From contig NW_019091620.1 of assembly GCF_001949145.1 (NCBI RefSeq), forward strand, positions 85,889 through 115,097: 29,209 nucleotides of DNA, written 5' to 3'. Made by a program: the position numbers and the translations under genes. Origin of the DNA: Acanthaster planci (lineage: Eukaryota > Echinodermata > Asteroidea > Valvatida > Acanthasteridae). Shown here piece after piece: positions 1-10,635 of the stretch. The notes beneath the pieces were generated by a model, which saw nothing but the letters and a program-made list of their open reading frames with translations, was not told where the DNA came from and searched no databases. Numbering within the stretch: the first letter of the stretch is position 1; every line of letters starts with the position of its first letter.

Positions 1-1865
1 TGGTGAGCACCTGTGTGGGCAGGTGAAACTTTGGACTTTATCTCAACTTACATAACGTACATGTACATGTAGGCCTGACTGTACATGTGCAAAACAGAGG
101 TGTAAAAACAAAATTGATTATTGCCATGTCAGCTTTACAAACGTATGGTACATGTACATGTCCTTGTATACATGTGTAACTGAGTACATACATGTACATG
201 TACGCATGCGTATTTGGAGTGTCCAAACATGTTAAAAATCACTTTCTCTAATTTCTCAATCTTGCACACATGCAATTAACATTAGTGCACGTACATGTAA
301 GCCCAACACTGTAACATAGATAATTCACGACCAAATAAACCATACATGTACTTGAATGAAACGTTATCACTGTTATCATTTATCTGAAAATCGGTGACAA
401 GACTACAATGAAGCATGTCAGAATTTATTGTGAAGTACTTCAAAATCTCCACAGATACAAGTATTTAGTGTTAGGCAAGAGAATGTTGGATCCATCAGAC
501 CAGCCGTTGGTTGTTTGCCAGGATTTAAAAATGTACCTTTTCAAAAGTTTCCAGTGTTAAATGTTGACAAATAAACTGAAAAGAATAATAAATGCCTACA
601 CAATACACCGTTGATGTACACAATGCATACATACCGTACATTGGAAGAAAGGACATGTACATGTATGTACATGTACATGTAGCATTGAGCTTGTTCCAAT
701 CTTTATTACAATGAAGAGCATGAACAGAGTGGCATTTTTGCCCAGTAGCATAAACTTAGTCCTAATTTGGTTGCAGTACTGACAGTGAATACTGATGTAC
801 ATGTATACCCATGCCCATACTAGTGGTGTAATGGGGCTCTGGGACAGGTTTTGCTAATGCAGCCAAGAATCTATGGCATGAATGGGGATGATAAATTGGG
901 GTGAAGTTTATCAACCTGTCAATGTGATATAGCAGAGGGTCATTTCAGGTCTCCAGATATAAAACACGCCCTGGAATCTTTTGTTGGGGGGGAATGACAC
1001 AGACCAGATGTGCCCACATATGCAGACTCCCTGAGGTACATGTACCAGAAGAAACAAACACTGGATCTACCTTGTTGTATACAAATGTGTTGTGTTGTTT
1101 CTGATCAACTTTGACTCTTGTCTTTAAGCAAGCATAACATTTTACTCCTTCACAATGGATAGAGTAACATACTGGACTTCAAAAAAAATGCAATTAGTAG
1201 ACTTTTGCTCTCTCACTTAAGGAGTCTTGTGTCTGACACAAGGAATGCTCACAATTTTATCGCAGGCTTTCACACAGTACAATGCACCATCTTAGTGTAT
1301 GTCTGTCATCTTACTGTACATGTACATGCATCTGTATCGCTGGTACTGTGATTTCCCGCTCAGGCTTTTCTATGCAAGTTTTCACAATTATTTGTGCATA
1401 TGGTATGTATGTATCTCTGCCTTCTAGATTTCTATCTCAATTTGAAGACAGTCCTCAGCATTTTTTGTTCATCAAACCATGACCAGCATCATAAACAGCC
1501 ACATCGGCAGCATACGTACATGTACATGTATGTATGACTGTATGTGGGTTAGTGATAGCCTTGTTGCCATAGTGGCTCTTTCCCTTTGTCAATTGAGTAG
1601 ACCGATTGACAAGGTAGCTGGCAGATTTATAAACGAGAGGCTTCGAGTTCAATCTTGAATGCTGTGAAATTTTTTTTTCTGACTTGTGGCTCTGAAGGAA
1701 ATTTGTCAAGGGAAAGTGCTGTCTGAAATACATGCAGTTTGCATTTGTGGCTCCAAACGATATTTGGTAACTGCCCATAAGAGTATTGCAGCACAATATT
1801 CATGCACGTGCTGAAAAAGACATATTTTTGTGAACTGCCAGTTTGCATGATGGCAATAGTAAAGG
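1..1865. other. Non-coding AT-rich stretch, probably ajuba intron
   Basis: No supported exon was found on either strand. The stretch has many short runs of alternating ACATGTAC/GTACATGT (for example near 57-72, 150-162, 186-204, 655-682, 1317-1328 and 1516-1530), a self-complementary word that recurs across the window. Short open frames here are rich in Cys, His, Met and Tyr because they translate this word, so I treat them as spurious. It lies downstream of the ajuba LIM1 exon on the minus strand and is probably intronic. Confidence 0.5.
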
Positions 1866-2347
1866 TGCATGTGCGTAGTGGACTTCAACACACATGCCAC
1901 AGTATCATTTCCACTACCAATCACTTGCGGAGTGGACTTCAATGCACATGCCACAGCTTTCCACCACCAATCGCGTGCGTAGTGGACTTCAATGCACAGT
2001 ATCATTTCCACCACCAATCGCGTGCGTAGAGGACTTCAATGCACAGTATCATTTCCACTACCAATCGCGTGCGTAGAGGACTTCAATGCACAGTATCATT
2101 TCCACCACCAACACGTGCGTATAGAACTTCAATGCGCAGTATCATTTCCACTACCAATCGCGTGCGTAGTGGACTTCAATGCACAGTATCATTTCCACTA
2201 CCAATCGCGCGCGTAGAGGACTTCAATGCACAGTATCATTTCCACCACCAATCGCGTGCGTAGTGGACTTCAATGCACAGTATCATTTCCACCACCAATC
2301 GCGTGCGTAGTGGACTTCAATGCACCGTATCATTTCCACTACCAATC
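1866..2347. repeat. 47-bp minisatellite, ten copies
   Basis: Ten head-to-tail copies of a unit containing GTGCGTAGTGGACTTCAATG, then a CAGTATCATTTCCA segment and CTACCAATCGC. The GACTTCAA word starts at about 1881, 1935, 1985, 2032, 2079, 2125, 2172, 2219, 2266 and 2313. The period is therefore 54 and 50 bp in the first two copies and 46-47 bp afterwards. The later copies are nearly identical, while the first two carry extra bases, as expected of an array growing away from its older edge. The unit is not a multiple of three, so the overlapping open frames here are translation artefacts. Confidence 0.95.
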
Positions 2348-4316
2348 CCAGTGATATCACACGGATTTTGCATCAAAGCAAAATTTTAGAGGTCTTGATC
2401 TGTGTGGCAAACATGCACCTGACAGGCTGTGCAATTTGGTGACAGGGTCGCCCTTTTATACGGTATGATATATCCATGCGTTTGTGACATCAATGCAATC
2501 TCATCGTGCAGGACCTGTGTTTTAAATGCCTGTGAAAAAGGGCCTTAGACCCATTTTACAACGAGGAAAGCTAAACAGTGACATTCAGTGTAAATGGTCC
2601 GTTCCTCTCAGATATAGACAAATCCAAGGAGACAGCTGTTCCTGCAGAATCATCACACTCACAAGTCTGAACTTGAGCATGTGCATGCATTTGGACTAGT
2701 CAAAACATTGTATTGGTCTGAGAGAAATGTATCCTAAAAGATACCGTACAGAAGTCTATATTTTGTCCAGGGTGTTTGCCTTTACAAACCTCAAAGATTT
2801 GTATTATTTTAACATACAAAGAAAAAAGAACCATAAAAACAGCTGTTAAATTTACTGTAACAATAGTAATGTGATTCAGGGCTAACAATTTTCTGGCATG
2901 ATTGTATGTACATCAAAATCGTCAAACCCGTTTTACATGGATCACTCTGTCGGCTACGAATGTACAGTGGATTTTCTTTGCACACAAACAAAATTTACAT
3001 CTATTTCCATGTTTAAATGTACCTAAAAAATGAAAACTTTATTTCTCTGCTGTGCATATGTGGGTGTAAACAGGAACAAAAATTGAGTTACAAGTTACAA
3101 CATACATGTTAATCGCCCAACAATTTCACTTCAGTTATAGCTAGCCTAATGATGTACAGAAAGAACAGGTCTTTGATGCTCAGGTAATAATTGAAACTAA
3201 GTACTCCCATCAGAAAACATGTCTGGTCCCTTCTACTCACTTTTTGGCTTCCCCAAACAAGTCATCATTGTTGCTATTTACATTCCTGTTTCATCTTCTT
3301 CTCCCCAAATAGGGTTTGTTCATGATTTATCCTGCGAAGTTACCTGCTCATGTGAAATTTAATATACATGTACATACATGTATCTTAACTTGTTCTGAAC
3401 AAAGACCATTTATCAAAGATGGTCTGTGATCAATGATGTTGTTTGAGACATTAAAGTTCGGTATATGTAGAAAACTAAAGTAAATGTCTGACTGGGTTCA
3501 AATTATACATGCGTATCAAAAACTGAATTGAAGAAAATACAATGTCATGATCAAATATCCATGTTTTTAAAACCCTGTGAGACAGGACAGATTGTTTTGA
3601 AACAATACAAGCACCATATGCATACTTCATAAAGTAAAACATAGTAAATACATGTACCCAAAAATTCTGTTTTGTTCTTGGGTGGACAACACGGCTGGTC
3701 GTGTTTTTCTTATGTTATTAATTTCATGCACACTTTCCTGTCTGAGGATCATATATTTGTATTGTTTTCTGAAGAAAACTACCATTTGGTTTCACTACAC
3801 TCATAGCCTGCAGAGTGACAAATTCATATATGTGCATGAAATCAGTCACATGAAATTAGACAATGTATGTATTAAATTAACTGGTACATGTGTACAGGCA
3901 GAGGCAGATGAGCACGTAAATCAAAACCCTGCTCCTTGATGTGTACAATGATAGATTTGTACATCAGGAAGTTAGCCTGTATTCATGAGAGCATGTTGCT
4001 GGAAAATGTTGTGCAATTATGGGCCCTCTACAGACATACATGTGCATGTAAATCACCAATCTCTAAATAAGAAACATATGAAACAATTGCTATGAATGCT
4101 TTATAGCCCCAAACCCCCCAATTGCTTAGGCTGTTTCCATTGTACCTGTGTACATGCATGTATTGTTTACTTTACAAAAATCACTGAGACTGGAGCCGAA
4201 AGGACCACTTGGGGCCATACTTTTCTTGAACTTTGCGATAATTGGGAAGCAATGTTTTTGTAACACACTGCATGCACTACCTGTATGGTTACCTAGCCTA
4301 CTGTATGGTGGCTTAC
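2348..4316. other. Non-coding stretch, probably ajuba intron 2
   Basis: Begins on the 3' side (minus strand) of the LIM1 exon donor at 4316. I searched the minus strand for the next LIM segments, meaning paired Cys-x2-Cys knuckles with the conserved aromatic and acidic stretches of this family, and saw none. No exon with good splice sites stood out. It contains scattered ACATGTAC words only. Confidence 0.5.
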
Positions 4317-4418
4317 CACAGGAACAGCATGTGAAGCAATTAGTGTGGTAGAGGTTGCCCATAGCTTGACATGCCTGTCCTGCACCGGTCACCTTCTCTC
4401 CACACTTCACACAGCAAC
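4317..4418 (-). CDS. ajuba: ajuba exon 2 (first half of LIM1)
   Basis: A 102-nt exon between a TTGTTAG acceptor (AG at 4419-4420) and a GTAAGC donor (4311-4316). Both ends are phase 1: the split Gly codon G|GT at the start yields FG-CCVKCGEK, matching the family's conserved Phe-Gly just before the first LIM cysteine pair. It encodes the complete first zinc knuckle and the first Cys pair of the second. Reading past the donor leaves the LIM pattern at once, which confirms the splice site. Confidence 0.93.
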
Positions 4419-7193
4419 CTAACAAACAAAAACATAAATATTGTCACAAACAGCCTTCATGTACACGTACTAACCTAAATGGGTTAATTCCTAAAAGATG
4501 TAAAATTTGGGCCCACAATCTAAATCTTTTTGGAGACAATTTTCACACCTAACACTTGCCGTCAATGTCAACCTGTCTGGGCATTTGTATGTGTGTGTAC
4601 GTGTATGGGGGATCAGCATACAGCACAAAGTCAGGTGTAGGCCTACCCAAAAGAGGCAGTTTTATATAGGGGCCTCTCAGTCTGTTTTTGTGCAAATTGT
4701 GATGAATATGCTTGTCATCCCCATCCTCAATTTTTGCCTCGGTTTGCTGGAAGTCTGAAATTTTTGGACAGATACATCCACTAGTTTGATAAAGTTGCTT
4801 TAAGGATGTTGATGATTGCTGAATCCCAGGATTCTTGATTGATGGCAAGGATCCCAGCAGCAAATTTTTGTCAAAAAGTGTTTTCTAAAATTAATTTCAG
4901 CTAGCTTTGATTACATAATTAGCCTAATTATTGTGTACACACAGGTACATGTTTGAGTTCAAGTGGGCCATCTTTCGGTATGTACAGGTACAATTATTTT
5001 GTATGATTGGTTGATCCTGTGTGAAACCTCAAACTTCCCTTTTTGTAAAAATCTTCCACCACCGTGAATTAGAAAGGCAATAAGTCTTACCGCTAATACC
5101 ACATGGCTGATTTTGCACAACTATGGAAGGGCACCGTTTCTTTCCCATGATGCCTCTATACTACTGTGCAAAATCACTTTTTAAGTATACTATTAGCGAT
5201 AAAGATTATTGGCTGATGGCAAAATTTGGACAACCAGTGCAAGGAGTTTGGCTGATTAGGGCAAAGAATGATCTAGCGACAGCACAAGGATCGAGCAATC
5301 ATGCAGATCACGCTAAACAAGTAACATACATATGCATTAATACTTGTTTTGTTTGTTGTTGCATTTTCATTTTCTCCACATAGCTGACAACTCACCAAAC
5401 TCTTCACCATCAGGGTTTTCTGCCAATTCAATTTCCAGTTGTCTGGTCAACTCTTCCAGTTTCCTTTCAGCCTCAGATGGTCCATTTCCTTTGGGTGGGA
5501 CAACATCATAACGAAGGAGGGGGTTCTTCCTGGGTAAGGGGGCAGAATTAATATCTGATGTCTCTTGTATCTTTTTGGTTGAACTAACACTAACAGGTTC
5601 AGAGGCTAATCCCTTTGTTACTGACATGACTGATGGTGGTCCTGTTTGTTTCATATTTTCTGCGTTATACTGAGCACTTTTTGTACCATTCAACTGAAAG
5701 GAAGGTGCATCATCTGAGTTCACTGATCCAGATTTATTGTGCATGTGCTTTGTTTCTTGATAATACTGACTGTTTTCAGTACGTGAAATGGAAGACTTTT
5801 CAGCTGATGATGAAAGTGGTAGATTACTGCGACGTGAGAATGATGCTTCCTTAATAGGAAGCGAATCAGCTCTCTCTACCTTCTGAACAAGTCTATACCA
5901 ATCCTGGTTGTTCAGATTTGGTTGTTCTACATGAGTGTCACTTGATTCAGGCAATTTCCCGGACTCCTTTAAACTCTCCTTGGAGGAACGTTTGGTCTTT
6001 CTGTTGCTCTGACTCGCTCTTGCCCAATCACGATCTTGTGAATGACTGGATCCAGTGTCAGTTGAGCTACTGCTGGTGATGGAGGACCGATTGGAGCTTG
6101 ACCCTGATTGTCTTGAAGAAAATGGCTGATCATGTGAAGACTGAACTGCCGACTGCCGGTCTGAAGCTGCCTGTGATCTTGGAAGATTTTGCTGCTGTTC
6201 CTGTGGCACCAACGGTGTTTCAGACCTACACGCATGTGAACGGCTCGAACTCACAGTCACGCTAGTATGCCCCTCACTGACTTCTGCTGATATTTTCCTG
6301 CTGTCCCTGGCCTGGTTCCCCTGGAATCCTATTTGCATCTGCCGGTCAGGCCTACCCGTATACGCATCGTGTATGTACTCATAATCACTGTATTTCCCTG
6401 CAGAGGAAAAATCGGTTTTATTCGATCTCTCCGTTGACGAACGCAGCGACTTTTTCGACGCACGGTTACTGTGTTTGTGGCTGCTTTGACTGCCTGGAGT
6501 GACTAATGATTGTGGCATCCGCGCAGTACCCTCTGAACCCGAGTGCCACTGATCGGTCTGCGGATTGGTTACAAAAGATGACCCCAGGCTGCCGTATTTG
6601 GACTCATCAATGTGTGGCGCGAAGCTAGATTTTACGGAAGATTTTCTAAGTTCACGGTGCTCACTCGGAGAGCCTGATCCTGACTGATCGCTCTCCCAGC
6701 CCCTAGATTCCTGGTGATATTGATACGAGCCTCGAGTTGGATCATATTCCCGCTCAACCTGTCCAGTTTGTTCCCGACTATGCTGGGTGTAAATGGTGGT
6801 GTCCTGGGAATGGGACGCGTTACGGTGGTTGCCGTGACGATCACTTCCTGTGCGGTTGCGAATGTCATTTCCGCGTGAATTTCGCACAACAAAACCACTA
6901 TTTAAAGCCCTTTCATCTGCACAGTCACCGTCCAAACATTCGTGTTTGCCCTTGCTATTTCTTGTCCATTTCTTTTCGGAATTGGCTTCTGAGTAAATAT
7001 CGGCATCAGAATACAAATCACTGTAGTTTCCTTCGCTGAGTTTCCCTGACTCGGATGAGCGGAGTTTCGATTTCGAAAAACTGCTTCCTGTTTCGCCGTA
7101 CTGATTTTCCTGGTCCAAATAACCTGAACTATGCTGTCCTTGAGATTGTAAAATTTCATTATAGATCTTGTATCGCCAGGATGAATCTTCCAT
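4317..7193 (-). CDS. ajuba: Ajuba/LIMD1/WTIP-family LIM-domain protein (5' portion, partial)
   Basis: Adaptor of the Ajuba subfamily of zyxin-type LIM proteins. Relatives shuttle between adhesion sites and nucleus, bind LATS/Warts kinases in Hippo signalling, and act as SNAIL or miRNA-silencing cofactors. Two exons are visible (7193-5396 and 4418-4317), joined across a 977-bp intron in phase 1 to give 634 residues. Residues 1-599 are a low-complexity pre-LIM region rich in Ser, Gln, Asn and Arg. A conserved helical linker (ERKLEELTRQLEIELAENP) leads into LIM1. LIM1 shows C602, C605, H624, C627, then C630 and C633. The stretch GAGQACQAMGNLYH fits LIMD1/Ajuba better than zyxin or LPP. An in-frame TAA (7197-7199) sits two codons before the ATG, which has A at -3 and G at +4, so the start is firm. 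The rest of LIM1 plus LIM2 and LIM3 are missing and presumably lie beyond position 1. Which vertebrate paralogue it matches best cannot be said; invertebrates usually have one copy. Confidence 0.9.
4419..5395 (-). other. ajuba intron 1
   Basis: A 977-bp GT-AG intron. It holds no supported exon. An imperfect inverted repeat lies at 5091-5198 (separate entry). Confidence 0.85.
5091..5198. repeat. Imperfect inverted repeat in ajuba intron 1
   Basis: CGCTAATA at 5091-5098 is mirrored by TATTAGCG at 5191-5198. Inside it GATTTTGCACA (about 5108-5118) is mirrored by TGTGCAAAATC (about 5165-5175). The arms are unequal and no target duplication is visible. It could be a degraded foldback element or a chance hairpin. 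Confidence 0.5.
5396..7193 (-). CDS. ajuba: ajuba exon 1 (pre-LIM region)
   Basis: Single 1798-nt coding exon giving 599 codons plus one base. It ends TTT G before a GTGAGT donor (5390-5395). The protein is disordered in character, with Ser tracts around residues 355-375 and many Arg/Lys-Ser pairs that look like phosphorylation substrates. The end of the exon carries the PLPRKNPLLRYDVVPPKG segment and the charged Leu-rich helix that precedes LIM1 in this family. By hand count CpG is about three times denser in the 5' half (from about 6180 to 7193) than in the 3' half. Confidence 0.92.
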
Positions 7194-7847
7194 ATTTTAG
7201 ATACGTGAGAATGAAGCGATGCGTATCCAAATCAAAGGTGTCAAGGAGTAAACATTCTCTGTGTATAGTTGTTCTCATCAATCAGCAGTAGTCTGTTAGC
7301 ATATAACGGGCCGCCCACGCACGTACTGTTGGTGCCACAGTGTGTGATGGCATGGTGCAGGTTGTCGTCCATGTCATCAATGGCGAGTTGCGGAGTGATA
7401 TTTTTTCGTCAAATCCATGAAGGGTTAAAAATAGCCCCAACTTTGTGCATAATGAACGTGCACCCAAAACTTTAACTCAAAATGTATCGTAAACATTTTT
7501 GCCAAATATCTGCATCTTTCTTTCACACATATACAGTATATTGAAGGACAAGTCAATAACACTGTATGAACTTCTTGACAAGTTGATATAGTTATGCGGA
7601 CGTATACATAATTCTTCATGCTTTTAGGTCTGGCTGGCGTGCACGTTGTGCAGTGGCCCTCGTGGCTGGCCAATGCGCGAGGCCGGCAACTGCACCAGTT
7701 TCCTCTAAAGAAATTCGTTGAAATTAATTCAAAACAACAAACGAATTAATATATCCTCATTAATAAGGAAACATACGCAGCCATTGGCATTACTGCAGAT
7801 AATCAATGGGGGCCTAACATCTTAATATGGAGGACACCGACTTTCTG
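7194..7847. promoter_or_regulatory. 5' flank of ajuba (presumed promoter region)
   Basis: Region immediately upstream of the ajuba ATG on the minus strand. It is moderately CpG-rich to about 7420 and then becomes AT-rich. I see no clear TATA box at a sensible distance, which suits a CpG-type broad promoter. The transcription start cannot be placed, and a further 5' non-coding exon is possible. No other gene is seen. Confidence 0.35.
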
Positions 7848-7967
7848 TGGTGTGGTTTTTTTTTGGGGGGCAAGCTTTTGTTAGCCTTGTTAAATATCCA
7901 TTCATCCGGGTTTTTTTTAGTAGGGGCATGGGGGTGCACCCAGCCCCCCCCCCATGGCTACGCCCCT
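7848..7967 (+). mobile_element. Truncated copy of a G-rich TIR repeat family
   Basis: Shares with 10530-10635 the segment CAAGCTTTT, then an AGCCTTGTT word, then ATATC-ATTCATCCG, a T-run and AGTAGGGG, in the same order and orientation. It ends in GGCTACGCCCCT, resembling the complete copy's end GGCTACACCACT. The left terminus is not recognisable. Long G and C runs occur at both sides. Confidence 0.6.
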
Positions 7968-9031
7968 GCTGTCCCTGGTCCACCCCATCCAGTTCCTGGG
8001 GATTTTCATTTGAAAAAATTATAAAACCCCCACTCTGGGACAAAATTGGTCCAGTGCGAAAACATGTTTCACAGTGATCAAAACCTGCACCCTGGGACCA
8101 AACCATACATTAAACCTAGGGAGCAAGAGTTAGGGTGTGTAGGGGAAAAGAATTTATACCTTAATGCAGTGCATAATACTGACCGAAGTATAGGGCGGAT
8201 GCTGTCATCCGGTATTTTACTTCTTGGAAGGTGCGGTGACTTCTCACGATAAAAAGATTATGGGGAATTTGAAATCGTTAATCTTTATTTATCCCATAGA
8301 GTTTGTTCTAAAACGTTTCTCCAATCGTTTCATATCTGGAATTTAGTTTCTAAAATTGCCGTTTTCTCGCTCGAGCCAAAACGGTTTCAACGTTGGATTA
8401 AGAGTTTCGTAGGCTCAGTACTGGCCAGTGAGGGCGGATGGGGGGGGGGCAACGGGGACCATGCCCCACCCTCAAATAAAACTGAGGAGGATGTGCTTTC
8501 ATCGATAAGGTTTACGATATTAAGTGTGTTAAATGTGAGGTTTTTTGTATGGAAAGAACCATTCTATTCAAGAAATTGTTTCTGAGCAGCTGCTGAATTT
8601 TGACTGGTGCGATCACTAATGCAAAAGTGCACTGGGAACATCTGCTTACTTATTTTGTCCACCCCCCAAGAAAAAAGTGGGTCTGGATCCGCTCCATTCT
8701 CAGTAGGCACTGTACTCCAACATCGACGTAGCAGCAGCAATATCACAGCCTTGGAGCCTCATACTTCAAGCTGTGTACGGCAAGTTATATAATTGTGTTT
8801 AACCTGCAAGTTTGTTTGAATCGCAAATAAAAGAGGTTATTTTGTGTGGGTGTCTATTTGTTTTACAGCAGACAGTGTTATTTTAGCAGGGCCCTCATGA
8901 ACATTTTGTTTTTCCTTGGCCATTGCCACTGTGCTCACTCAAGTCTTATCCGGCCCTGTCGAGCTGCCAGTCGGGTAATTCATTTGACAAAGCAATTTAC
9001 ATGAACGACAACACCAACAATTTCAGTAGAT
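7968..9031. other. Intergenic, no gene seen
   Basis: No supported coding exon. It contains a G-run (about 8440-8450) followed by a C-rich stretch, a style similar to the flanks of the G-rich repeat family, but no full element could be delimited. Confidence 0.5.
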
Positions 9032-9039
9032 AACATCAC

Positions 9040-9258
9040 GGGGGGGGGGGGAGCGGGTTAGCGTGTTAGCGTAGCGGTTCTTTCCTCGCTTTGCACCAAT
9101 GAGGCCAGGGTTCGAGTCCCAGCTCGGCCAGGGCTTTAAGTGCATTTGGTTTCCAGTCTATACTCGCTCTCGCAGGTTTTCTCTTAGTACTCCGATTTCC
9201 TCCGTATAGTTATTGGCACAAACAGCCTTAGTAGCTGCAAGCGCCGTTAAACCAAAAC
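9040..9258 (+). mobile_element. tRNA-derived SINE with 8-bp target duplication
   Basis: The tRNA-like head carries an A box (TAGCGTAGCGG, 9067-9077) and a perfect B box (GGTTCGAGTCC, 9109-9119), spaced as in RNA polymerase III type 2 promoters. The body continues with a segment resembling GGTTTTCTC..TACTCCG.TTTCCTCC, a module I recall from several marine animal SINEs, and ends with a short ACCAAAACAA tail. The sequence AACATCAC occurs directly before (9032-9039) and after (9259-9266), as expected for target-primed insertion. A 5' G-run (9040-9051) precedes the tRNA part. The family name is not assigned. It is unlikely to be a functional tRNA because the cloverleaf's acceptor stem is not evident. 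Confidence 0.82.
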
Positions 9259-9266
9259 AACATCAC

Positions 9267-10353
9267 TTTGTGGTCACATACTCCACCCCCCCCAAAAAAA
9301 GGAGCCCGTACGTAGTTATATCTGTCCGGGGAGGGACTGAGAAGGCTCATTTTGCCGAATGTAACAGGCTGCAGATTTTAAACGCAAAACCTTTGATGGA
9401 AGCAAAATTTGGACTGTAAAAATTCATCCTAAATTCAGAAACGTGGTGGTGATACTTGACGACAACCATGTAGGCCATAAAGGTGAGAGAATGTATTCTA
9501 AGCATACAATGGGGGGGAGGGGAATCTCAAACGGCCGGACCCCCTTTTCGGAGGGGGGATGTTCCCCAGATTTATCCTGTAACACAGAAAAGGGCGCATT
9601 AATTTTGTCCATTTTGAAGGGTGTGGTCGCATCATTTACGCATTTTAAAAACGAATTTGCTTGCGCTACAAAGTATATAGCTGGCAAATAGTGTTTGCAC
9701 GGCATTCAGTTTGAGCGATTTGTTTCTGGCATATTTTACGGAATTCATGTTCTCATTGCATAGAGAGGGCCATAACGGTGTGACTGTGATGAAATCATGA
9801 TGGCCTACCACCGCATGCCACTAGCACGTTTCCCATTCCCAACGATTGTTCAAAACCAATCATTATCAGATATGTATCTGAAATCTTACCAGACACATCG
9901 GGACTTTCAATTTCTCTCTGTTGCTTGCAATATTAGCATAACCACGGGGTTTCCTAGAATTTCGCACTTATATAGTTTTATCTCTTTTTTTTTTAATCCC
10001 GGGCTATGTTTTCAGAGTTGTTACCAAGTCTTGCAGATTTGGTAACAATTAATAAACTTGACACGGAGATTATAATTTTCGACGTAAAAGACATCTTGCT
10101 GAAGATAATTTTTTTTTGTTCTGTAATAACAAGCCGATTTCACTCGGCAGGCTAATCAAAAATATGTATCTTATTGCTGTATTGCTGTGAGGTTATAAGC
10201 TCTGGTCGAGGTGAAAGTTCTTGAGCATTAACGATAGAAGTGTTGGTCCCTCGTCATATTAAAGTTCGAGGCGTATACCCATCCAACACGAAGGATTATA
10301 CAGTTTTCGGCAGGATTCATATCTTTAAGGATGGAGCAATCCGGATTCACAAA
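9267..10353. other. Intergenic, no gene seen
   Basis: No supported exon on either strand. There are C and G homopolymer runs near 9287 and 9510, and a small GC-rich inverted stretch near 9530-9560. The short open frames lack splice-site or family support. Confidence 0.5.
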
Positions 10354-10635
10354 AGTGGCGTAGCTAGGATTTTACGGGGGGGGGCACAAAGGGGGCACCA
10401 GCATCTTATGGGGGCACAAAGGGGGCACCAGCATCTTATGGGGGCACCAGCATCTTATGGGGGCACCAGCATCTTATGGGGGCACCAGCATCTTATGGGG
10501 GCACCAGCATCTTATGGGGGCACTAGCTTATAGTGATATGGTTTTAGGGGCAAGCTTTTAGGAGCCTTGTTCAATATCTATTCATCCGTTTTTTTCAGTA
10601 GGGGGCAAAGGGGGGGCCTCTGAGGCTACACCACT
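10354..10635 (+). mobile_element. 282-bp TIR element (complete copy of the G-rich family)
   Basis: The left end AGTGGCGTAGCT and the right end GGCTACACCACT are inverted, with about 11 of 12 positions matching. Inside, the right half matches 7848-7967, and the left half is replaced by the 19-bp tandem array at 10391-10515. No coding capacity for a transposase, so it is non-autonomous. No target duplication is obvious. The superfamily is not assigned. Confidence 0.7.
10391..10528 (+). repeat. 19-bp G-rich tandem repeat
   Basis: Unit GGGGGCACCAGCATCTTAT. Copies sit at 10391-10409, then after an 11-bp spacer at 10421-10439, 10440-10458, 10459-10477, 10478-10496 and 10497-10515, with a decayed seventh copy to about 10528. 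Three units make 57 bp, so one open frame reads through all three frames of the unit and gives a 19-residue repeat (GAPASYGGTSILWGHQHLM); I consider this an artefact, not a protein. The copies are nearly identical, pointing to recent expansion. Confidence 0.95.

Noticed and set aside
1706-2263. Several repetitive open frames over the 47-bp array
   Set aside because: The 47-bp unit shifts frame each copy and the peptides only mirror the DNA repeat.
1-4316. Remaining LIM exons of ajuba
   Set aside because: No minus-strand segment showed the Cys/His spacing or family-specific stretches of LIM1 second half, LIM2 or LIM3; they are assumed to lie beyond the left edge.
9060-9130. Functional tRNA gene
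   Set aside because: The A and B boxes are present, but the paired acceptor stem is not evident and the unit continues into a SINE body with target duplications.
10240-10533. 97-residue frame with internal 19-residue repeats
   Set aside because: Caused by three 19-bp DNA units per 57 bp inside a transposon; no start context or homologue.
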